A stretch of 64,000 nt of DNA, taken from Alphaproteobacteria bacterium. Its GTDB lineage: Bacteria; Pseudomonadota; Alphaproteobacteria; UBA2136; UBA6156. Of this stretch, positions 60,584 through 64,000 are shown piece by piece. The stretch is taken from NCBI GenBank assembly GCA_027485835.1, contig JAIXQG010000002.1, forward strand, positions 742,983 through 806,982, read 5' to 3'. The notes beneath the pieces were generated by a model. It searched no databases and was not told the origin of the DNA. It worked only from the letters and a program-made list of their open reading frames with translations. A program made the position numbers and the translations under genes. How positions within the stretch are numbered: the first letter of the stretch is position 1; the number at the start of each line of letters is the position of its first letter.

Positions 60584-61750
60584 ATGAGTTATACACCGCA
60601 ATTTCCGCAGAAACGCCGCAGCATTCTGGTTGTGGGCCGCAATGGCCAAGCCAGCGCTGTGGTGGACGCGTTGGCGCGTGTACCGGGGGTTGGGAATGTC
60701 CGACAACTGGGGAGTTTTGATCCGGTTTTGGATGCCGCCAAACTGACCGGTGTGGATACGGTGGTGGAGATGCTGGGTGGAATTGCGCCTGCGTTTACGC
60801 TGGCGCTGGCGGCGATGAGCAACGGGATTTCGTTTATCACTGCCAACCCGATGTTGATGATGGTGCATGGCCGTGTGCTGCGGAATGCGGCGCAGGGGCA
60901 GCAGGCGTATTTAGGCTTTCAGGCGGCCGGATTTGGCATGCCTGTGGCCGAGTTGATGGGCAGTGCGCGCCCCGAGCGGATGGTGGTGAGTTTTAGCACT
61001 TCTGCCAGTATGGCGTTGGCGCGAATGGTGTTCCGTGGGGAGAGCCTTGCGCATGTGAGCGCCCATTTGAAAATGCAGAATGCCGACTTCAGTGACTGGG
61101 GTGGCAAGGTTACCTTGGCGCGGGCGATGGCGCTACGCAGCATGGTGTTCGATACCGAGATTACCACCGAGGCCTTGCAACGCGCGAGTGTGGAGCAGGT
61201 GGAGATGGCGGATATCAAGCGCCTGCGTGCGTTTGGTTTAGCGCCGGTGTTTGGTGCCGAGATTAGTGAAAACGAGATTTATGCAGGCCCGATGGCGGTG
61301 GCGCAGGACAGTGCGCTTTTGCAAGCCGATAGCGGTGATGTGATGCTGGCGGAAACGCTGTATGGCGACGTGACGTTGCGCGCCGCGAGTGATGACATGC
61401 AGCGTGTGGTGGCCGGTGTGGTAGCGGATGTGCGGACCTTGATGCGTAGCCCCAAACCGGCGCTGCCGTTGGAACGGCAAATACCGCTGACCCGCCCGCA
61501 GGCGTTGGGTCAATTAGAAATGGCCTATGTGCGCGTACCGTTTGCCGAGCGTGATAAAGTACTGGCGATGAAACCGGAGATTTTGCAAGACAGCGTGGAA
61601 GGCGATGGCCTGTGGCAGGCCGTGATTGCCGTGCCGCGCGTGCGGGATATTCAGGTAAGTGCCTTAGGTGGCGTTGTGTACCCCATAGCGACGGCCTGGG
61701 CGCCGCAGGCGGCGGCACGTGCGACCGGTGGCTTGCGTTTGGTGGGGTAA
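60584..61750 (+). CDS. divergent homoserine dehydrogenase-like protein
   Basis: A 388-residue product with an N-terminal Rossmann-type start (ILVVGRNGQASAVVDAL), then VVEMLGGIAPAFTLALAAMSNG and ITANPMLMMVHGRVL, closely following homoserine dehydrogenase (VVELIGG and VTANKALLA..HG). The C-terminal half follows the family path (DIKRLRAFGL and a GDVMLAETLYGD stretch) and ends in an ACT-like domain. The catalytic regions are changed: the TANK Lys is Pro, the GILNGTTNYI block is absent and the later KL Lys is Arg or Ser. It may be a non-catalytic homologue. Divergent from phaC. Confidence 0.7.
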   Translation: MSYTPQFPQKRRSILVVGRNGQASAVVDALARVPGVGNVRQLGSFDPVLDAAKLTGVDTVVEMLGGIAPAFTLALAAMSNGISFITANPMLMMVHGRVLRNAAQGQQAYLGFQAAGFGMPVAELMGSARPERMVVSFSTSASMALARMVFRGESLAHVSAHLKMQNADFSDWGGKVTLARAMALRSMVFDTEITTEALQRASVEQVEMADIKRLRAFGLAPVFGAEISENEIYAGPMAVAQDSALLQADSGDVMLAETLYGDVTLRAASDDMQRVVAGVVADVRTLMRSPKPALPLERQIPLTRPQALGQLEMAYVRVPFAERDKVLAMKPEILQDSVEGDGLWQAVIAVPRVRDIQVSALGGVVYPIATAWAPQAAARATGGLRLVG

Positions 61751-61758
61751 TAGACAGG

Positions 61759-61767
61759 TGTGGATAA
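61759..61767 (-). promoter_or_regulatory. single DnaA-box match
   Basis: TGTGGATAA is the complement of the consensus DnaA box. Only two exact boxes occur in the window, far apart, so chance is likely. Confidence 0.15.
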
Positions 61768-61770
61768 ATT

Positions 61771-61801
61771 AAAAAACGGCCTAAGGGCCGTTTCGTTTTT
61801 T
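61771..61801 (+). terminator. terminator after the homoserine dehydrogenase-like gene
   Basis: AAACGGCC-TAA-GGGCCGTTT followed by CGTTTTTTC, 22 bp past the stop. Confidence 0.8.
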
Positions 61802-61817
61802 CTTCTTCAGAATGGAT

Positions 61818-62043
61818 AGAAGCCTAAAGATAGGCTTGGCGGGTGGTGAGGCCCTTGTAAGGTTTATAAGGAACATAGTGGTCCTGAATATGTTTAGACT
61901 AACGGTTCAGGTGGGCCCCACGGGTGCGTGGTGGCAGCAGATGGTGCCGGGCGCCCGTGTATGCTGTGGGCGACGCCTTAGAAATGCCTGACGTGTTGTG
62001 AGGTTCCTTCGCTAAACAAAAAAAGCGGCCGGAGCCGCTTTTT
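61818..62043 (+). ncRNA. candidate structured intergenic RNA
   Basis: The 304-bp gap between the homoserine dehydrogenase-like gene and mscL holds nested pairings: GTGG(TGA)GGCCC with GGGCC(C)CAC, CCTGAA with TTCAGG, ACGGG(T)GC with GC(G)CCCGT, and a small AGCCTA/TAGGCT hairpin at 61821-61836. A good terminator (AGCGGC-CGGA-GCCGC-TTTTT, 62024-62043) follows on the plus strand. I cannot assign it: no SRP GGAAGGAAGCAGCC, tmRNA tag or tRNA shape. A 6S-like rod is possible. Confidence 0.4.
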
Positions 62044-62044
62044 G
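62018..62044. terminator. bidirectional terminator after mscL
   Basis: AAAAAAAGCGGC-CGGA-GCCGCTTTTT; it lies just past the mscL stop on the minus strand and could also end a plus-strand RNA. Confidence 0.85.
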
Positions 62045-62054
62045 AAGAGGACCA

Positions 62055-62495
62055 TTACTTGCCTTTTTTGGCAGATGCTTTGGCGGGGGTTGCTTTGGCT
62101 TCGGCTTTGAGAAGGTCGCGGATTTGGACCAGCAGTTCTTCTTGCGTGGGGCCTTTGGGGGCGGCGGGTTTGGGTTCTTCCTTGTGCGACAGTTTGTTGA
62201 TGAGGCGTACTAGCATGAAGATGGCGAAGGCGATGATGGTGAAGTCGAGGCACGTTTGGATGAAAGCGCCGTAGCCGAAGGTGACTGCCGGTTTGTCGGC
62301 CGTGGCGGGGGCGAGGGTGAGGGCGAGGTCTTTGAAGTCGACATTGCTGATGAGCATGCCGAGGGGCGGCATGATGATGTTGTCGACCAGCGAGCTGACG
62401 ATTTTGCCGAAGGCGCTACCGATGACCACACCTACTGCTAGGTCTATCACATTACCGCGCATGGCGAATTGTTTGAATTCCGAGAGAATGGACAT
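62055..62495 (-). CDS. mscL: large-conductance mechanosensitive channel MscL
   Basis: A pentameric inner-membrane pressure valve that opens under osmotic downshock. The 146-residue product has the N-terminal S1 helix and TM1 ([20 protein letters not shown] with the GxxxG-like run), a short periplasmic loop, TM2 (about 80-103, [18 protein letters not shown]) and the cytoplasmic helix ([14 protein letters not shown]) with a Lys/Ala tail. Length is usual. It is alone on the minus strand. Confidence 0.96.
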   Translation of the reverse strand: MSILSEFKQFAMRGNVIDLAVGVVIGSAFGKIVSSLVDNIIMPPLGMLISNVDFKDLALTLAPATADKPAVTFGYGAFIQTCLDFTIIAFAIFMLVRLINKLSHKEEPKPAAPKGPTQEELLVQIRDLLKAEAKATPAKASAKKGK

Positions 62496-62881
62496 GGGGA
62501 GTGCCTTTTGTTGTTGATCCGTTAGTTAGTATTTAACGGGAAGAATTTTGTTTTTCCAGTGAAAAAGTGATTATTGTTCTGGTGGGAATCGAATTGAGGG
62601 TGGGTGCTGATTTTGCATTTGCCTGTAAGGGTGAGTTATGGCACAAAGTGCGCGGTCGCCGGCTTAGCACAGTGATAGTGCAGCGGTTTTGTAAAAGCAA
62701 TTCAATGCTTTGTTATTATTACCCATTCTTTCCCATAGTAAGGTTTTTCGGAGGGTTTAATAAGGTTTTGCGTCTTATCGTTTTCGAGCGTTTCCTATGG
62801 TTTTCTTTTTGGACCTTCTTACGGCCTTCTTAGAGAATTAAGCTTGATAAAGAATCGGGTGAGGGGCTATGCTTATGTTTA
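62496..62881. other. AT-rich 386-bp gap, no gene supported
   Basis: The stretch 62650-62870 is T-rich and unlike the GTG/GCC-rich DNA on the left. I see no gene or known RNA. It marks the left edge of the accessory block that follows. A frame at 62567-62833 is hydrophobic low-complexity sequence without a ribosome site. Confidence 0.5.
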
Positions 62882-63208
62882 ATGAAGCGCCTCGGCACCC
62901 TTACCGCAGTACTGGTCATCCTGATGGCCGGTTTTATGTCGGTGTGCGCTGCCGATGAGAACTGTAACCTTGAGGCAACCCATACCTCAGCCCATGGTGC
63001 AACCGACCTTCAAGTATCCAAGGTTCCTGCAAACGAAACCACGCAAGACCACTGCGGTATGGTGTGCCATGTGGCATCCCATACGATTCTCCCGAATATG
63101 GCTAAAGCTTTTAGCTCTACCGATCTAGGTCAGGGCCGTATTCTCAGCACCGATGACACTATCCGTTTGGGCCTCTACACGGTTCTTGATCAGCCTCCTC
63201 GCGCCTAA
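62882..63208 (+). CDS. small secreted His/Cys protein
   Basis: A 108-residue product with a signal peptide (about 1-23, SVCAADE). The mature part has HCGMVCHVASH (about 57-67), a compact run of His and Cys that could bind a metal ion. Small proteins of this type precede metal-efflux genes in some proteobacteria. The link to the efflux gene at 63694 is contextual. The ribosome site is weak. Codon use (CCT, TCT, CTC) differs from the GTG/TTG-rich genes upstream. Confidence 0.6.
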   Translation: MKRLGTLTAVLVILMAGFMSVCAADENCNLEATHTSAHGATDLQVSKVPANETTQDHCGMVCHVASHTILPNMAKAFSSTDLGQGRILSTDDTIRLGLYTVLDQPPRA

Positions 63209-63352
63209 CTTCACATTTCCGAAAACGCAACCGTGCCGTAAGGCTGTTGTTTCGACGCAGCCATAGCCCGTCGTTTTCATCCACCTACCCTCTAAAATAG
63301 CCAGTTTCCGCCAAACGTATGCGAGCTGGCGCTCTAACTGAAAGTACACACC

Positions 63353-63634
63353 ATGAAAAACATCATGTTCGCAGCTGCGTTCCTTACCGTTGCAGGTATC
63401 GCCAACGCAGAGACCAACCACGAGAAGGCTGGACATCAGCATCGCTCGGAAGCCTATGAACAAAACTCCGGCAAGGTTACAGCCGATACGACTCCTGCCA
63501 ATGCGGCTAATACGGTGGATGGTAAGCGCCTGCCGGGCCGTGACTGTAAGTTCTATGAGGGTGGCACCCGCCAGCACACCTTCCCGCAGTACGAAATCGG
63601 TAATCCGAATCGTCCTGAATGCCCGTCTGCTTAA
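63353..63634 (+). CDS. small secreted protein upstream of czcC-like gene
   Basis: A 93-residue product with a signal peptide (about 1-19, GIANAE), then a His-containing stretch (NHEKAGHQHRSEAYE) and two Cys (GRDCKFYEGG and PECPSA). I recognise no family. The His-rich start of the mature protein and its place before a metal-type outer-membrane gene suggest metal binding, by inference. It lies 144 bp after the first small gene. Confidence 0.6.
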   Translation: MKNIMFAAAFLTVAGIANAETNHEKAGHQHRSEAYEQNSGKVTADTTPANAANTVDGKRLPGRDCKFYEGGTRQHTFPQYEIGNPNRPECPSA

Positions 63635-63693
63635 GCTGATTTTGGAAATGGGAGCCATGCCCGATATGGCTCCCTCTACATTAAGGATTTGAA

Positions 63694-64000
63694 ATGCACG
63701 TTTTACGTCTCACATCATGGCTAATAGCTCTCTGCGTTTGCCTACCCGTATGGGCGCAAACCAGTCCCACCCTTAGTCTCTCCATGGCCATCAACCAAGC
63801 CTTGCAAGATTCTCCGGCTTTGTCTTCCGCTCGAGCGGCGCTTTCGGCCGCAGAGGGAACAGAGCGCCAAGCCGGTGTCCTCTCTAATCCGGAGCTTGGC
63901 TTTGAAGCCGAGAATCTTGCGGGTAGCGGAGACTATCGCGGTACGGATGCCGCAGAATATACTTACAGTATCTCTCAGAAGGTTGAATTAGGCGGCAAGC
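63694..64000 (+). CDS. CzcC/TolC-type outer membrane efflux protein (5' part)
   Basis: The first 102 codons are in the window; the frame is open at the end. A signal peptide (about 1-21, VWAQTS) precedes the OEP start LSLSMAINQALQDSPALSSARAAL and the SNPELGFEAENLAG and SISQKVELGGK motifs that mark heavy-metal RND outer-membrane channels (CzcC/CusC type) rather than TolC itself. The RND pump and adaptor genes presumably follow outside the window. Confidence 0.8.
   Translation, partial: MHVLRLTSWLIALCVCLPVWAQTSPTLSLSMAINQALQDSPALSSARAALSAAEGTERQAGVLSNPELGFEAENLAGSGDYRGTDAAEYTYSISQKVELGGK

Noticed and set aside
61818-62043. SRP RNA, tmRNA or tRNA at the intergenic RNA candidate
   Set aside because: The SRP GGAAGGAAGCAGCC loop, a tmRNA tag frame and cloverleaf with TTC arm are all missing.
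62567-62833. Possible 88-residue hydrophobic protein after mscL
   Set aside because: It is a T-rich, Phe-rich translation of AT-rich DNA without a start site.
1-64000. CRISPR arrays, insertion sequences, prophage genes, tRNA or rRNA genes
   Set aside because: I found no regular repeat-spacer array, transposase, integrase, phage structural gene, or tRNA/rRNA sequence in the window.

Overview
This window reads as a chromosomal segment of a motile, LPS-bearing alphaproteobacterium, GC-moderate to GC-rich. The evidence is an FtsZ with the short alpha-type C-terminal peptide, a fliM - DUF6468 - motE-like gene order, a stand-alone FlhB C-terminal-like protein, an rnd-kdsD-lptCAB cluster, class II FumC and a class I PHA synthase. 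Protein families alone do not fix the genus; an early-branching or Rhodospirillales/Micavibrionales-like lineage is my inference. Reading is dense and mostly on the + strand.

Layout. Positions 1-21710 hold a flagellar and chemotaxis region: the end of an unknown gene, fliD, fliS, fliL, fliM, a DUF6468 protein, a MotE-like chaperone, cheY, cheZ, cheB, cheA, two tandem MotB-like proteins coupled to a 1011-residue TPR-type protein, then fliP, fliO, a small unknown gene and an FlhB-tail protein on the minus strand, and divergently fliK, flgD, flgE. A near-perfect sigma-54 promoter precedes fliK. Positions 21960-25025 hold fumC, a DUF2125-like protein and an AmpD-like amidase. rnpB follows on the minus strand (25055-25576), with a palindromic element inserted in its P12 helix.

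Positions 25775-55652 hold a dispersed dcw (division and cell wall) cluster: mraZ (with four MraZ boxes at 10-bp spacing), rsmH, ftsL, ftsI, murE, mraY, murD, ftsW, murG, murC, murB, ftsQ, ftsA, ftsZ, lpxC. It is interrupted by ppa, an AT-richer block of orphan genes (including a PD-(D/E)XK-like protein), accD, the minus-strand rnd-kdsD-lptC-lptA-lptB operon, a PfpI-type protein and several secreted or membrane orphans. murF and ddl are absent from their usual slots. The murB-ftsQ gap carries a Nudix gene broken by an in-frame TAG. MurC ends in six histidines.

Positions 55739-64000 hold an acidic orphan, two EF-hand paralogues flanking a Thr-rich secreted protein, phaC, a divergent homoserine-dehydrogenase-like protein that seems to have lost catalytic residues, a structured intergenic RNA candidate, mscL, and the start of an AT-richer accessory block with two small secreted His/Cys proteins and the start of a CzcC/TolC-type efflux gene.

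At least three families of long palindromic intergenic elements are scattered through the window. One has members in rnpB and before fumC. A second has three copies, two of them at convergent operon ends. A third lies between ftsL and ftsI. These elements, the MraZ operator array, the MotB-like/TPR operon and the interrupted dcw cluster are the parts most worth a second look.
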